Notes: generated from the sequence alone by a model not told the origin. A stretch of 64,000 bases of DNA from Chryseobacterium koreense CCUG 49689 (GCF_001045435.1 NZ_LFNG01000010.1:62001-126000), one strand, 5' to 3'; positions 45,528 to 55,040 are shown, numbered from the stretch's first letter. Numbers and translations are program-made.

Positions 45528-46043
45528 ATGGACAGAATTAACAACACGAGATCTTTCATGAGGATCGTTCACCGGTATCTCGGGTATTTTATGGCGGGAA
45601 TCATGGCGGTTTATGCGGTTAGCGGAGTTTTAATGATTTATCGCGACACCGATTTCTTAAAGCAGGAAAAGAAGTATGAGAAGGTTTTTGAAAAAAATCT
45701 GGACGAAAAGCAACTCGGAAAAGAAATTAAAATGAAAGGATTTGAAGTGCAAAAGACAGAAAACGGAATCCTCTATTTCAAAAACGGAACCTATAATTCC
45801 TCGACCGGTGAAGCGAAATATACCAAAATGGAACTTCCCTACGTTCTGGATAAAATGACCAAACTCCACAAGTCCCAGTCAAAAGACCGACTTTCGCCTC
45901 TGAACGCATTTTTTGGAATCTCACTTTTCTTTTTCGTGATCTCCAGTTTTTGGATGTTCAATGTAAAGTCGAAAGCATTTAGAAGAGGAATGATTTACAC
46001 CGGAGCAGGATTGATTTTGGCGATAATTTTGGTCTTTATCTGA
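45528..46043 (+). CDS. Short PepSY-associated membrane protein
   Basis: A 171-residue protein: helix 1 at about 17-38 (LGYFMAGIMAVYAVSGVLMIY) following a FMRIVHRYLG motif, a periplasmic loop with the MTKLHKSQ segment, then helices at about 125-145 and 150-170. This matches a shortened PepSY-TM protein of the type found next to siderophore receptors, thought to help reduce or release iron. Its position 117 bases after the receptor gene supports a joint role. Confidence 0.75.
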   Translation: MDRINNTRSFMRIVHRYLGYFMAGIMAVYAVSGVLMIYRDTDFLKQEKKYEKVFEKNLDEKQLGKEIKMKGFEVQKTENGILYFKNGTYNSSTGEAKYTKMELPYVLDKMTKLHKSQSKDRLSPLNAFFGISLFFFVISSFWMFNVKSKAFRRGMIYTGAGLILAIILVFI

Positions 46044-46094
46044 TACTTTCTTCAGACTTTGTTTAAAAGTTTAGACAATTATCACATTGACACA

Positions 46095-46124
46095 TTGTGA
46101 GGTTAGTAAATTTTCATAACTTTG
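46095..46124 (+). promoter_or_regulatory. Promoter of rpsP
   Basis: TTG (46095-46097) and TAACTTTG (46117-46124) are 19 bases apart, an exact consensus match. The rpsP ATG is at 46173. Confidence 0.8.
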
Positions 46125-46172
46125 CACCCTTAAATAATTAATCGGGACGAGTTCCCACAAAATCAAACATTT

Positions 46173-46784
46173 ATGTCAGTAAAAATTAGATTACAAAGAC
46201 ACGGGAAAAAAGGAAAACCTTTCTTCCACATCGTAGTTGCCGATGCAAGAGCAAAAAGAGACGGTAAATTCATCGAGAAATTGGGAACTTACAATCCGGT
46301 TGCAAATCCTGCAATTATCGACCTGAACGTGGATTCAGCGGTAAAATGGTTGAACAACGGTGCACAGCCAACCGACACAGCTAGAGCGATCCTTTCTTAC
46401 AAAGGAGCACTTTACAAAAAACACCTTCAAGGTGGTGTTGCTAAAGGTGCTTTTGACCAAGCTGAAGCTGAAAAGAGATTCAACGCTTGGTTGGAAAACA
46501 AAGAAAAACAAGTGGAGGACAAAAAATCTTCATTGTCAAAATCTAAAGCAGATGCTAAAAAAGCAGCTTTAGAAGCTGAAGCTAAAGTAAACCAAGCGAG
46601 ATTAGATGCAGTAGCGCAGGCAGAAGCAGATGCTAAAGCAGCTGAAGAAGCGAAATTGGCAGAAGAAAAAGCTGCTGAAGAAGCTGCAAACGCTCCAGTC
46701 GCAGAAGTTGCAGAAACTTCTGAAGAAGTGGCAACAGAAACTCCTGCTGCAGAAGCAGAAGGAACTGAAGAAGCTCAAGCTTAA
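46173..46784 (+). CDS. rpsP: 30S ribosomal protein S16 with long Ala/Glu tail
   Basis: Residues 1-80 are typical S16 ([38 protein letters not shown]). The protein is 203 residues, more than twice the usual ~85, because of a C-terminal tail of about 110 residues rich in Ala, Glu and Lys, predicted mostly helical or coiled coil, ending with an acidic [12 protein letters not shown] stretch. S16 helps assemble the 30S body. rimM follows behind a hairpin. Confidence 0.95.
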   Translation: MSVKIRLQRHGKKGKPFFHIVVADARAKRDGKFIEKLGTYNPVANPAIIDLNVDSAVKWLNNGAQPTDTARAILSYKGALYKKHLQGGVAKGAFDQAEAEKRFNAWLENKEKQVEDKKSSLSKSKADAKKAALEAEAKVNQARLDAVAQAEADAKAAEEAKLAEEKAAEEAANAPVAEVAETSEEVATETPAAEAEGTEEAQA

Positions 46785-46807
46785 TTCTTTAGAATTAAAA
46801 CATACAC

Positions 46808-46831
46808 AAAGACGCCATTTTCGGCGTCTTT
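46808..46831 (+). terminator. Hairpin between rpsP and rimM
   Basis: AAAGACGCC pairs with GGCGTCTTT over a 6-base loop. The T-run is short, so it may only partly end rpsP transcripts and lower rimM expression. Confidence 0.75.
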
Positions 46832-46937
46832 GTTATTTGGAAAGGGTTTATCTTTGTGGAAAATTAGCTCAGCAAAGGTTAACACATTCATCAAAGTTAA
46901 TATTTGTCGGTTTTGGCCGAAACCAATAATTGAAATA

Positions 46938-47480
46938 ATGAAAAAAGAAGACAGCTACTTTTTGGGAAAAATCACCCGAAGACACGGATTACAGGGAAAT
47001 GTATTCCTGAAATTGGATACCGACCAACCGGAAATGTACCGCAAACTCGATTCCATTTTTATTGAAATCAACGGTCTGCTCGTGCCGTTCTTCATCGCAA
47101 AACAATCCTGGAGCAAGAACGACACGCTCATCATTTCCTTTAAAAACGCCACCGAACCATTGGTGGACCAAACCATCGGACGAGACGTTTATCTTCCGCT
47201 TTCCACATTGCCCAAACTCTCCGGAAATAAGTTCTACTACCACGAAGTCGTTGGTTTTGAGATCCGTGAAGAAGACGGCAAATCCTGCGGAACCATTGTT
47301 TCCGTGAATGACCAAACCGCACAGCACTACTTCATCCTCGATTTGGCAGGAAAAGAAATCATCATTCCTCTGATCAAAGACTGGATTCTGGAAGTGAACC
47401 GGGAGGAGAAATTCATCAAAATGGCTTTGCCGGAAGGATTGATGGACGTATTTTTGGTTCCTTCAAAAAAAGACGAATAA
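46938..47480 (+). CDS. rimM: 16S rRNA processing protein RimM
   Basis: RimM (180 residues) binds S19 and helps mature the 30S head. The N-terminal domain begins YFLGKITRRHGLQGNVFLKL (typical GKI-x-x-x-HG-x-x-G motif) and the PRC-barrel domain includes FYYHEVVGFEI and IPLIKDWILEVN. The start is ATG 46938; the open frame begins earlier at 46830, but that stretch overlaps the hairpin and has no family similarity. Confidence 0.93.
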   Translation: MKKEDSYFLGKITRRHGLQGNVFLKLDTDQPEMYRKLDSIFIEINGLLVPFFIAKQSWSKNDTLIISFKNATEPLVDQTIGRDVYLPLSTLPKLSGNKFYYHEVVGFEIREEDGKSCGTIVSVNDQTAQHYFILDLAGKEIIIPLIKDWILEVNREEKFIKMALPEGLMDVFLVPSKKDE

Positions 47481-47492
47481 AAACATTCGGTT

Positions 47493-47590
47493 TTTGGGCG
47501 ACTATTTCCGCGCTCCGTTCCCGCTTTTTTTGCTCCATTTCATTCCACAAAAAAGAGCTCCACTCAGCTCGGGTCGCGAATTTCCGCAAG
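47493..47590. repeat. Dispersed hairpin element B, copy 4
   Basis: GGGCGAC...CCGCGCTCCGTTCCCGC, then CTTTTTTTG / CAAAAAAGAG around a short insert, then CTCCACTCA and CGGGTCGCG. It matches copy 1 near 6.3 kb in flanks and layout. It lies between rimM and asnS. Confidence 0.65.
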
Positions 47591-47627
47591 TTGAAAGGAT
47601 CCGCTAGAGATTAAAGTAAAAATTCCG

Positions 47628-47635
47628 TAATTTTG
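47628..47635 (+). promoter_or_regulatory. -7 box of asnS
   Basis: TAATTTTG fits TAnnTTTG and lies 20 bases before the asnS ATG, directly right of repeat element B. Confidence 0.5.
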
Positions 47636-47655
47636 CAGCTATTGATTTTGAATAA

Positions 47656-49101
47656 ATGAGAACGACGATTAAAGAATTACTTTCCGATTACAAAAAACTT
47701 TTACACCACGATATTACTGTGCAGGGCTGGGTTCGCGCCTTCCGTTCGAACAGATTTATTGCATTGAACGATGGTTCCACCATCAACAATTTGCAGATTG
47801 TGGTAGATTTTGAAAACTTTGATGAGGAAATCATTAAAAATATTTCCACCGCGTCTTCATTAAAAGTGGTGGGTGAAGTGATTGAAAGCCAGGGAAGCGG
47901 ACAAACCATAGAAATCATCGCCAAAAAAATCCAGATTCTGGGCGATAACTTCACTGAAGAAAGGGATAAAACCATCCTTCAACCTAAAAAACATTCCCTT
48001 GAAGTGCTTCGTGAGCAGGCGCATCTGCGATTCAGAACCAATCTTTTCGGGGCGATTTTCCGGGTGAGAAGTGCGGTGAGTTTTGCAATCCACCAATTCT
48101 TTAACCAGAATCAGTTCTTCTATATGAATACGCCGCTGATTACCGGTGCTGATGCGGAAGGAGCAGGCGAAATGTTTGGCGTTACTGCATTTGACCTGAA
48201 CGAAATTCCCCGGGATGAAAACGGCGATATCGATTATTCGCAGGACTTTTTCGGCAAGAAAACCAATCTTACCGTTTCCGGCCAGTTAAACGTGGAAACC
48301 GCGATGATGGGATTGGGAAGAGTCTATACTTTTGGACCGACTTTCCGTGCAGAGAATTCCAATACGACACGTCACCTCGCCGAGTTTTGGATGGTGGAAC
48401 CGGAAGTTGCCTTCAGTAATTTGGAAGACAATATCGATCTGGCTGAAGATTTCCTGAAATACATTATCAATTATGTGTTGCAAAACTGCAAAGATGACCT
48501 GGAATTTTTAGACAAAAGATTCGCTGAAGAACAAAAGCAAAAACCGGAAAAAGAGCGCGCATCTGAAGGTTTGATAGAGAAGCTGGAAAATGTGATTAAG
48601 AAACGTTTCAAGAGGGTTTCTTACACCGAAGCAATCGATATTCTAAAAAACTCAAAAGAAAATAAAAAAGGAAAATTCCAGTTCCCGATCGAAGAATGGG
48701 GAGCGGATTTGCAATCAGAACACGAAAGATTCTTGGTGGAAAAACATTTTGAATGTCCCGTGGTTTTATTTGACTATCCTAAGGAAATCAAGGCGTTCTA
48801 CATGAAATTGAATGAAGACGGTAAAACGGTTGCCGCAATGGATGTGCTTTTCCCGGGAATCGGCGAAATTATAGGCGGTTCGCAAAGGGAGGATAAATTC
48901 CAGGTGCTTATAGATAAAATGAAAGCGATGAATGTTGATGAACACGAACTTTGGTGGTATCTCGATACGCGCAAATTTGGTTCGGTTCCACATGCAGGTT
49001 TTGGACTTGGTCTGGAAAGACTGATTCTTTTTGTGACAGGAATGACGAATATTAGAGATGTGATTCCTTTTCCGAGAACACCGCACAACGCAGAGTTCTA
49101 A
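47656..49101 (+). CDS. asnS: Asparaginyl-tRNA synthetase
   Basis: AsnS (481 residues) is a class IIb synthetase: an OB-fold anticodon-binding domain (about 15-110, [19 protein letters not shown]), then the catalytic core with motif 2 ([25 protein letters not shown]) and motif 3 (GFGLGLERL). It charges tRNA-Asn. It has its own -7 box and terminator. Confidence 0.97.
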   Translation: MRTTIKELLSDYKKLLHHDITVQGWVRAFRSNRFIALNDGSTINNLQIVVDFENFDEEIIKNISTASSLKVVGEVIESQGSGQTIEIIAKKIQILGDNFTEERDKTILQPKKHSLEVLREQAHLRFRTNLFGAIFRVRSAVSFAIHQFFNQNQFFYMNTPLITGADAEGAGEMFGVTAFDLNEIPRDENGDIDYSQDFFGKKTNLTVSGQLNVETAMMGLGRVYTFGPTFRAENSNTTRHLAEFWMVEPEVAFSNLEDNIDLAEDFLKYIINYVLQNCKDDLEFLDKRFAEEQKQKPEKERASEGLIEKLENVIKKRFKRVSYTEAIDILKNSKENKKGKFQFPIEEWGADLQSEHERFLVEKHFECPVVLFDYPKEIKAFYMKLNEDGKTVAAMDVLFPGIGEIIGGSQREDKFQVLIDKMKAMNVDEHELWWYLDTRKFGSVPHAGFGLGLERLILFVTGMTNIRDVIPFPRTPHNAEF

Positions 49102-49135
49102 ACTGATTTTTAAAGAAAAAGCTTTAAATAAAGAA

Positions 49136-49166
49136 AAAACTTTCAGAATTCCTGAAAGTTTTTTTG
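49136..49166 (+). terminator. Intrinsic terminator after asnS
   Basis: An 11-bp stem (ending ACTTTCAG / CTGAAAGT) with an AATTC loop, followed by T. The remaining ~260 bases up to rpoN hold no gene I can support. Confidence 0.85.
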
Positions 49167-49428
49167 TTGAAAACTTTAATAGCAAAAATCATGCAAATTT
49201 ATCTTCATTTAAAAATATTTCTTTAAATTCGTAGAGAAAAACTAAAAAACCAGCTGCAATTTGACCATTTAGAAGATCAGTCATCGATGCAGAAAAGCGG
49301 TGAAATCTTTTCCGTTATTTTGCGAGAAAAAATGAAACTTCGGATACAGAAAATGCTGTGGAGCTGAACTTCGCAGTCTTAAAACTGAAACACCTGATAA
49401 AAAGTAAAACGGATAAACCAATCATCCA

Positions 49429-50907
49429 ATGCTGAAACAAAATCTACAATTAAAACTAGGGCAGAAACTTGCGCCACAACAGATTCAACTGATGAAACTC
49501 ATCCAGCTTCACACCTTGGAATTCGAGGAGGAATTGGAGCGCGAACTGGAAGAAAATCCTGCACTTGAAAAAGTTCAGGACAAGGAAAAAGAAGAGGACC
49601 ACACCTCGCTGGACGAAGGTTTTGAAGAAGAAGGAACCGAAAGCATCGATACCGATTTTGATGTGGATGAATATATTTTTGATGACGAACCTTCTTACAA
49701 AACTTCTACAAGCAACTATTCTGCAGATGACGAAGAGTTTGATAATCAGTCGCTTTTAACCGAAGGACAATCGCTTTACGATTATCTTTTGGAGCAAATT
49801 CACCTGGCAAATATCGAAGAACAGGATCTGAAAATTGCCGAATATATCATCGGAAACCTTGACAATGATGGATATCTTCGCAGAGAAATTAAGCAGATTG
49901 TGGATGATTTGGCGTTTTCGCAAGGAATTTATACCACTAAAGAAAAAGTGGCCGATATCCTGGAAAACTACGTGCAGAAACTAGATCCGGCGGGTGTGGC
50001 CGCAAGGGATTTGCAGGAATGTCTCCTCCTTCAAATTGAGAAAAAAATAAGTTCGGACAAAGCCGTCAGTCTCGCTGCAAATATTTTGAAAAACCAGTTC
50101 GATGCACTTACCAACAAGCATTACAACAAAATTATCCAGAAATATGACATCGAGGAAGAAGATCTGAAAGATGCGCTGGAAGTGATTTCCAGGCTTTCAC
50201 CGAAAGTTGGAGGAAACTTCGATACCCAAACCATTACCATCAATAATGAAATTATTCCGGATTTTTCAATTCATGTTAAAGACAACGGCAAAAATGGCGT
50301 GGAAGTGATTCCTATGCTGAACAGCAAAAATGCGCCAACTCTTCGGGTTTCAGACGAGTACAAAGATATTTTGACCACTTATTCCCATGATAAAACCTCG
50401 CCGGAACATAAGCAGGCAGCGCTTTTTATCAAACAAAAACTGGATGCGGCAAAATGGTATATAGACGCCATTAACCAAAGACAAAACACATTGCTTCAGA
50501 CGATTTCGGCGATCGTAAAACTTCAAAAGGAATACTTTATAACCGGTGACGACAAGTCTTTGAAACCAATGATCTTAAAGGATGTTGCGGACATTACAGG
50601 TTTCGATATTTCCACGATTTCCCGTGTCGTGAAGAGCAAATATGCCGATACGCCAAACGGAATTGTCTATCTGAAAGATCTTTTCTCAGACTCGCTGACC
50701 AATGATGATGGTGAAGAAGTTTCTACCAAAGAGATCAAAACCCATCTTCAGGAAGTGATCGATAAAGAGAACAAAAGAAAACCATACACAGACGATGCGT
50801 TGGTCGGTTTGCTCAAAGAAAAGGGCTACAATATCGCAAGAAGAACCATTGCGAAATACCGTGAACAGCTGAATATCCCGGTGGCAAGATTGAGGAAGGA
50901 GCTTTAG
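49429..50907 (+). CDS. rpoN: RNA polymerase sigma-54 factor
   Basis: RpoN (492 residues). Region I is the Gln/Leu-rich activator-response segment (residues ~1-50, LKLGQKLAPQQIQLMKLIQL), region II is acidic (50-110), the core-binding domain follows, and the C-terminus carries the HTH (FDISTISRVVKSKYADTPNG) and the RpoN box ARRTIAKYREQLNIP, which reads the -24 element. No enhancer-binding activator is present in the window. Confidence 0.97.
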   Translation: MLKQNLQLKLGQKLAPQQIQLMKLIQLHTLEFEEELERELEENPALEKVQDKEKEEDHTSLDEGFEEEGTESIDTDFDVDEYIFDDEPSYKTSTSNYSADDEEFDNQSLLTEGQSLYDYLLEQIHLANIEEQDLKIAEYIIGNLDNDGYLRREIKQIVDDLAFSQGIYTTKEKVADILENYVQKLDPAGVAARDLQECLLLQIEKKISSDKAVSLAANILKNQFDALTNKHYNKIIQKYDIEEEDLKDALEVISRLSPKVGGNFDTQTITINNEIIPDFSIHVKDNGKNGVEVIPMLNSKNAPTLRVSDEYKDILTTYSHDKTSPEHKQAALFIKQKLDAAKWYIDAINQRQNTLLQTISAIVKLQKEYFITGDDKSLKPMILKDVADITGFDISTISRVVKSKYADTPNGIVYLKDLFSDSLTNDDGEEVSTKEIKTHLQEVIDKENKRKPYTDDALVGLLKEKGYNIARRTIAKYREQLNIPVARLRKEL

Positions 50908-51125
50908 GAAAGACCATCCACGGAATTTATGGACCACTAAATGACAAAATTTCTTGGAAATAGTTGAATTTTGCAAAGTGGATTTTGATCCTTTCTTTTT
51001 TGTTGGGGAGCGGTTTCAGAAAAAGTAAAAATGATTTTGATTAACTGAGGGACCATTAGCGTTTGTGGGTTTTATCAACATGAATAACAAAAGAAAAAAG
51101 GATTTGAGAAATGACTATTGAAAGA

Positions 51126-51800
51126 TCATTCCTCTGTTTCCTCAATTTTCTTTAATTCAGCCAAGTTTTTCCCCAATCGCTTCAGAATAATGCCATACGC
51201 AATCCGGTAATAAACCCAAATCAAGACAACAGACAAAATCAAGGTGACCATAAATCCGGTAATAAATCCGATCAAAGTGGGGTGGTTCAGATGAATATTT
51301 TGACCCGACAAAGTTGCAAAAGTGAACGCGGCCAATATTCCCAATACCAAAATAATCAACAAGATATTCGCAAAAATAAAATAGTTGACCGTTTTTTTGA
51401 ATTGGATGATCTGCAGGATCAGTTTTTTAAGGTTTGATTCTATGTTGATGCGTCTGTAATTTCGGTAAAATAAGACCACGAAAACCCCCGTAATCAGCAT
51501 GCTCACAATTTTTAGTGCAAAATACAGATGGGTGAAATCTTCTTCCAGTTTTGCTGTGTTTTGCACCCCGAGTTTTCCGAGAATATTCAGGAAACTTTCC
51601 GTGTCATCGCCCAAAAAAGTGTAGTAAATATTCATGGCAAGAATCACGATAAACTCTGCGATACTGATCCAAAGGATATATTTCACATAATTTCGTGACG
51701 ATTTGTTCAGCATCTCCTCAATTTGAGTGCCGTCATATTTTGGCTTCACTTCTTGTTGCTGCCAAGTTTTCTTTAAATGATCTAAATCAAAATCAGGCAT
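51126..51800 (-). CDS. Four-helix membrane protein downstream of ECF sigma
   Basis: A 224-residue protein with a soluble start (MPDFDLDHLKKTWQQQEV) and four membrane helices at about 41-62, 92-112, 134-158 and 175-200. The family is unnamed to me; flavobacterial relatives often follow an ECF sigma gene. The start lies eight bases inside the end of the sigma gene, so the two are translationally coupled. A role as a membrane anti-sigma or regulator is an inference from position alone. Confidence 0.65.
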   Translation of the reverse strand: MPDFDLDHLKKTWQQQEVKPKYDGTQIEEMLNKSSRNYVKYILWISIAEFIVILAMNIYYTFLGDDTESFLNILGKLGVQNTAKLEEDFTHLYFALKIVSMLITGVFVVLFYRNYRRINIESNLKKLILQIIQFKKTVNYFIFANILLIILVLGILAAFTFATLSGQNIHLNHPTLIGFITGFMVTLILSVVLIWVYYRIAYGIILKRLGKNLAELKKIEETEE

Positions 51801-52287
51801 GTTTTTCCATGAGTTCTTTTAGCGTTTTTTTCAATCGGTTCATTTTCACACGCGCGTTCACTTCGGTAATCCCTAAGTTTTCGGCGATATCGCGGTACGG
51901 CAAATCGTCCAGATACATTGTCACGATTGCGCGTTCCACATTGGGAAGCATTTTGATCACTTTGTATAAAGTGGAAATCTGCTGCTGTCTTTCCTCGTCG
52001 TCTTCCATGAAATCTTTGTAGTGGAAATCCTGCAGCTCATCCGTTTGCGGTGATTTTGTTTTCTTTCGGAAAAGCGTAATTGCGGTGTTCAAAGCAACCC
52101 TGTACATCCATGTCGAAATTTTCGATTGCCCTTTGAATGTGTCGTAGGATCGCCAAAGTTGTAACACGATTTCCTGGAAAAGGTCCTCCTCATCTTCCAG
52201 CGAATTTGTATAAAGCCGCGAAACCTTGATAATCAAACCCTGATTATCCTTGATTAATTTGGCAAACTCTTTCTCTTTCGTATTCAA
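51793..52287 (-). CDS. ECF-type RNA polymerase sigma factor
   Basis: A 164-residue sigma-70 family protein with region 2 (EDEEDLFQEIVLQLWRSYDTFKGQSKISTWMYRVALNTAI) and region 4 (LPNVERAIVTMYLDDLPYRDIAENLGITEVNARVKMNRLKKTL). The start codon is TTG (52285-52287). A perfect 14-base palindrome (CCGAAAATTTTCGG, 52295-52308) lies seven bases upstream and may act on transcription or initiation. The downstream overlapping membrane protein is a candidate regulator. Confidence 0.88.
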   Translation of the reverse strand: MNTKEKEFAKLIKDNQGLIIKVSRLYTNSLEDEEDLFQEIVLQLWRSYDTFKGQSKISTWMYRVALNTAITLFRKKTKSPQTDELQDFHYKDFMEDDEERQQQISTLYKVIKMLPNVERAIVTMYLDDLPYRDIAENLGITEVNARVKMNRLKKTLKELMEKHA

Positions 52288-52294
52288 AACTCTT

Positions 52295-52308
52295 CCGAAA
52301 ATTTTCGG
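52295..52308. repeat. 14-base palindrome upstream of ECF sigma start
   Basis: CCGAAAATTTTCGG is a perfect inverted repeat without spacer, between the sigma gene's TTG and its probable promoter; a candidate operator. Confidence 0.45.
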
Positions 52309-52422
52309 GAACGAAGATAGAGAAATTTGACGGAAGATGGGATATTGGTGTAGATTTTGGAGGTTCTATGGTCAATTTAGCCTGAAACTTGAAACCACAT
52401 TTAAACCTCAGACAATTTGTTT

Positions 52423-52430
52423 TATATTTG
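52423..52430 (+). promoter_or_regulatory. -7 box of lptB
   Basis: TATATTTG ends four bases before the ATG at 52435, implying a leaderless or nearly leaderless transcript; a degenerate piece of leader element A (CCTGAAACTTGAAACC, without the hairpin) lies at 52381-52396. Confidence 0.6.
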
Positions 52431-52434
52431 CCCA

Positions 52435-53496
52435 ATGATTCTACGCGGAGAAAATTTAATCAAGGAATACGGCCCCAAAAAAGTGGTGAAAGGCGTTTCA
52501 GTGGAGGTTTCACAAGGAGAGATTGTGGGTTTGCTGGGTCCGAATGGCGCCGGAAAAACCACCTCTTTTTATATGATTGTAGGTTTGGTGAAACCCACTT
52601 CGGGCAAAATTTTCCTGGACAACAAGGAAATAACCTCAGATGCAATGTACCGTCGCGCACAAAAAGGGATCGGTTATTTGGCGCAGGAAGCCTCTGTTTT
52701 TCGCAAACTTTCCGTGGAAGATAATATTCTGGGAGTTCTGCAACTCACTAAACTGTCGAAGCGAGAACAGCAAATGAAATGCGACGAACTCATAGAGGAA
52801 TTTTCTTTGCAGCACGTGCGCAAAAACCGCGGAGACCTGCTTTCGGGAGGCGAAAGAAGAAGAACCGAAATTGCACGTTGTCTGGCAACAAGCCCGAACT
52901 TTATTTTGCTGGATGAACCTTTCGCCGGAGTGGACCCGATCGCGGTAGAAGACATTCAAAAAATCGTGCGAAGTTTGGTGGATAAAAACATCGGGATTCT
53001 GATCACCGACCACAATGTGCAGCAAACTTTGGCCATCACCCACAAAACTTACATCATGTTTGAAGGGCGGATTTTAAAGGAAGGACTTCCCGCAGATTTG
53101 GCGGCAGATCCGCAAGTTCGTGAAGCATATCTGGGCGAAAACTTCGTTTATCAGGATATCCTCAATAAGCCGAAAAAGAAGTCCTACGTTTACAATATTT
53201 GGGCAGGAAATTTCGATTCCAAAAACCAATTCCAACATTTCGTGGACGAGAACTTTTCCGCTATTGACAATCTTCGGTTGATTCACGGTTTCGAGGAAAT
53301 GGGTTTCGCATCACTTTCCAATTCCGAAATCGAGCATATTTTCAATGATGTGGTGGATAAAACTGCCAACAATTCATTCCTCTTCCAGAAAAAGGAAATC
53401 AACTCCGCTTACGCTTTGGAGCAAGCCGAATCTGATTCAAGGTCTGCGTCTAAGCCAGAGTTGCACTACTTGACAAGTTATTTATTTAATGCTTAA
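52435..53496 (+). CDS. lptB: LptB-type LPS export ATPase with extra C-terminal Imm22-like domain
   Basis: Residues 1-240 are LptB, the ATPase that drives lipopolysaccharide transport with LptF/LptG: Walker A GPNGAGKT (35-42), Q-loop YLAQEASVFR, signature LSGGE (136-140), Walker B ILLDEP (157-162) and the switch His193. Canonical LptB ends near 240; here residues ~245-353 add a separate domain opening YVYNIWAGNFDSKNQFQHFV, which resembles the start of the Imm22/DUF4284 family. The ATG at 52435 is preferred over a TTG six codons earlier because the -7 box lies between them. Confidence 0.9.
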   Translation: MILRGENLIKEYGPKKVVKGVSVEVSQGEIVGLLGPNGAGKTTSFYMIVGLVKPTSGKIFLDNKEITSDAMYRRAQKGIGYLAQEASVFRKLSVEDNILGVLQLTKLSKREQQMKCDELIEEFSLQHVRKNRGDLLSGGERRRTEIARCLATSPNFILLDEPFAGVDPIAVEDIQKIVRSLVDKNIGILITDHNVQQTLAITHKTYIMFEGRILKEGLPADLAADPQVREAYLGENFVYQDILNKPKKKSYVYNIWAGNFDSKNQFQHFVDENFSAIDNLRLIHGFEEMGFASLSNSEIEHIFNDVVDKTANNSFLFQKKEINSAYALEQAESDSRSASKPELHYLTSYLFNA

Positions 53497-53543
53497 ATAG
53501 AAAAATAGCAATAGAATCATTTATCCAATTTTTTTCGATTCCA

Positions 53544-54119
53544 ATGAAAAACACACTCCTCACATTTTCAGTACTTTTCCTTGTTTTTTCTTGCAACAAG
53601 ATCGAGGAATCTGTCAGCCGAACCATAACCTCCGCAAAAGATGAGGCGCAACAAAAAGCCACAGAAATGGTACAGGAAACAGTGAACGAACAGCTGAATA
53701 AGGTGGTCAGTGCGGAAACCGTGAAATTTGAAACTATTTTTCCCAATTCCAATGGCTTATTGCTCGAAAATGAAGTAGGGAAGAAAGTCGCATTTCCCAA
53801 TGGAACCCCTTTTTATATCTTGAAATATAAAACCGCTGAAATGGATTTGCTCTTAAAGACTTTGGTGGAACAACCAACTTCGGACGAAACGAGATCCAAA
53901 AAAGATTTTGAAAAAATCGATGGAACCAACATCGTCGAAAAACTTACTTTCTTTGCGAAGTTTCTTCCTGCAAACACGATCGATATGAGTTTTTTGGATG
54001 ACCTTAAGAATGATAAAAACATCGAATATTTCAAAATCAAACGTTTCCCAAATGCAAGCACGGTCATCTATAACCCCAAAAATGGAATGGTTTATCAATT
54101 TGTGGAAGTGAAAAAGTAA
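53544..54119 (+). CDS. Putative lipoprotein
   Basis: A 191-residue protein with a lipobox (LVFSC, Cys at residue 17) after a short signal peptide, a Gln/Glu-rich helical stretch (about 20-58), and a folded C-terminal domain without a recognised family. It probably resides on the periplasmic face or outer membrane. It follows lptB by 47 bases and may be co-transcribed; no functional link is evident. Confidence 0.7.
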   Translation: MKNTLLTFSVLFLVFSCNKIEESVSRTITSAKDEAQQKATEMVQETVNEQLNKVVSAETVKFETIFPNSNGLLLENEVGKKVAFPNGTPFYILKYKTAEMDLLLKTLVEQPTSDETRSKKDFEKIDGTNIVEKLTFFAKFLPANTIDMSFLDDLKNDKNIEYFKIKRFPNASTVIYNPKNGMVYQFVEVKK

Positions 54120-54253
54120 GTTGATGTACAGATTGGGGAAACTTCTGTCAGAATTTTTTGAAGTATTCGAATGATCTCGGAGATTTCCTGGCAAAATGAT
54201 CCGGTCTTGAAACCATGATGTTTCGGCAATTCCATTGAAATAAATAGAAATAG

Positions 54254-54898
54254 ATGTCCCCACTTATCCAACGCACCATAACATTCGTAAAAGATCAACT
54301 TCAAGGCGCGGAAGCCGGTCACGACTGGTTCCATATCGAACGCGTCTGGAAACTTTCCAAAAAAATAGCCCAATCCGAAAATTGCAATTTGGAGGTGGTG
54401 GAACTATCCGCATTGCTTCATGATATCGCAGATTCGAAATTTCATGATGGCGACGAAAATTTGGCCTTAAAAATATCCCGTGATTTTCTCGAAAATCAAA
54501 ACGTGTCTCCCGAAATCATCGAACAGACATTATTCATCATTAAAAATATTTCCTTTAAAAACAGGGGAGAAGTTCGGGGCGATTTGCCGATCGAATTGAA
54601 AATTGTTCAGGATGCAGATCGTCTAGACGCAATCGGCGCGATCGGAATTGCGCGAACTTTCAATTTCGGCGGCTTTAAAAATAATTTGATGTACCATCCT
54701 GAAATTCCGCCAAAACTCAACATGAGCAAAGAAGAATACAAAAAAAATCAGGGTACAACCATCAATCATTTTTATGAAAAATTATTATTGCTGAAGGATT
54801 TGATGAACACCCGAAAAGGAAAGGATTTGGCGGAGGAAAGGCATCAGTTCATGCTTGGATTTTTGGAGGAGTTTTACAAAGAGTGGAATGTGGAATGA
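54254..54898 (+). CDS. HD-domain metal-dependent phosphohydrolase
   Basis: A 214-residue YedJ-like protein with the HD set: GHDWFHIERVW (first His, residue ~22), ALLHDIADSKFHDGD (His-Asp pair near 55) and DADRLDAIGAIGIARTF (last Asp near 118). Members hydrolyse phosphate esters or nucleotides; the substrate is not known. Confidence 0.87.
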   Translation: MSPLIQRTITFVKDQLQGAEAGHDWFHIERVWKLSKKIAQSENCNLEVVELSALLHDIADSKFHDGDENLALKISRDFLENQNVSPEIIEQTLFIIKNISFKNRGEVRGDLPIELKIVQDADRLDAIGAIGIARTFNFGGFKNNLMYHPEIPPKLNMSKEEYKKNQGTTINHFYEKLLLLKDLMNTRKGKDLAEERHQFMLGFLEEFYKEWNVE

Positions 54899-55040
54899 AT
54901 TGATCAGTCAGAATCTCTGGGAAAATTCACTGGAGTGATTTTTTCTGGTCCTTCTAAAGTTGAATTTTGCAATGAGGTGCTCCACCGCAATTTCCACATG
55001 CAGGAATCAACTTTAAAACAGAATTTTTTATCTTTACACC

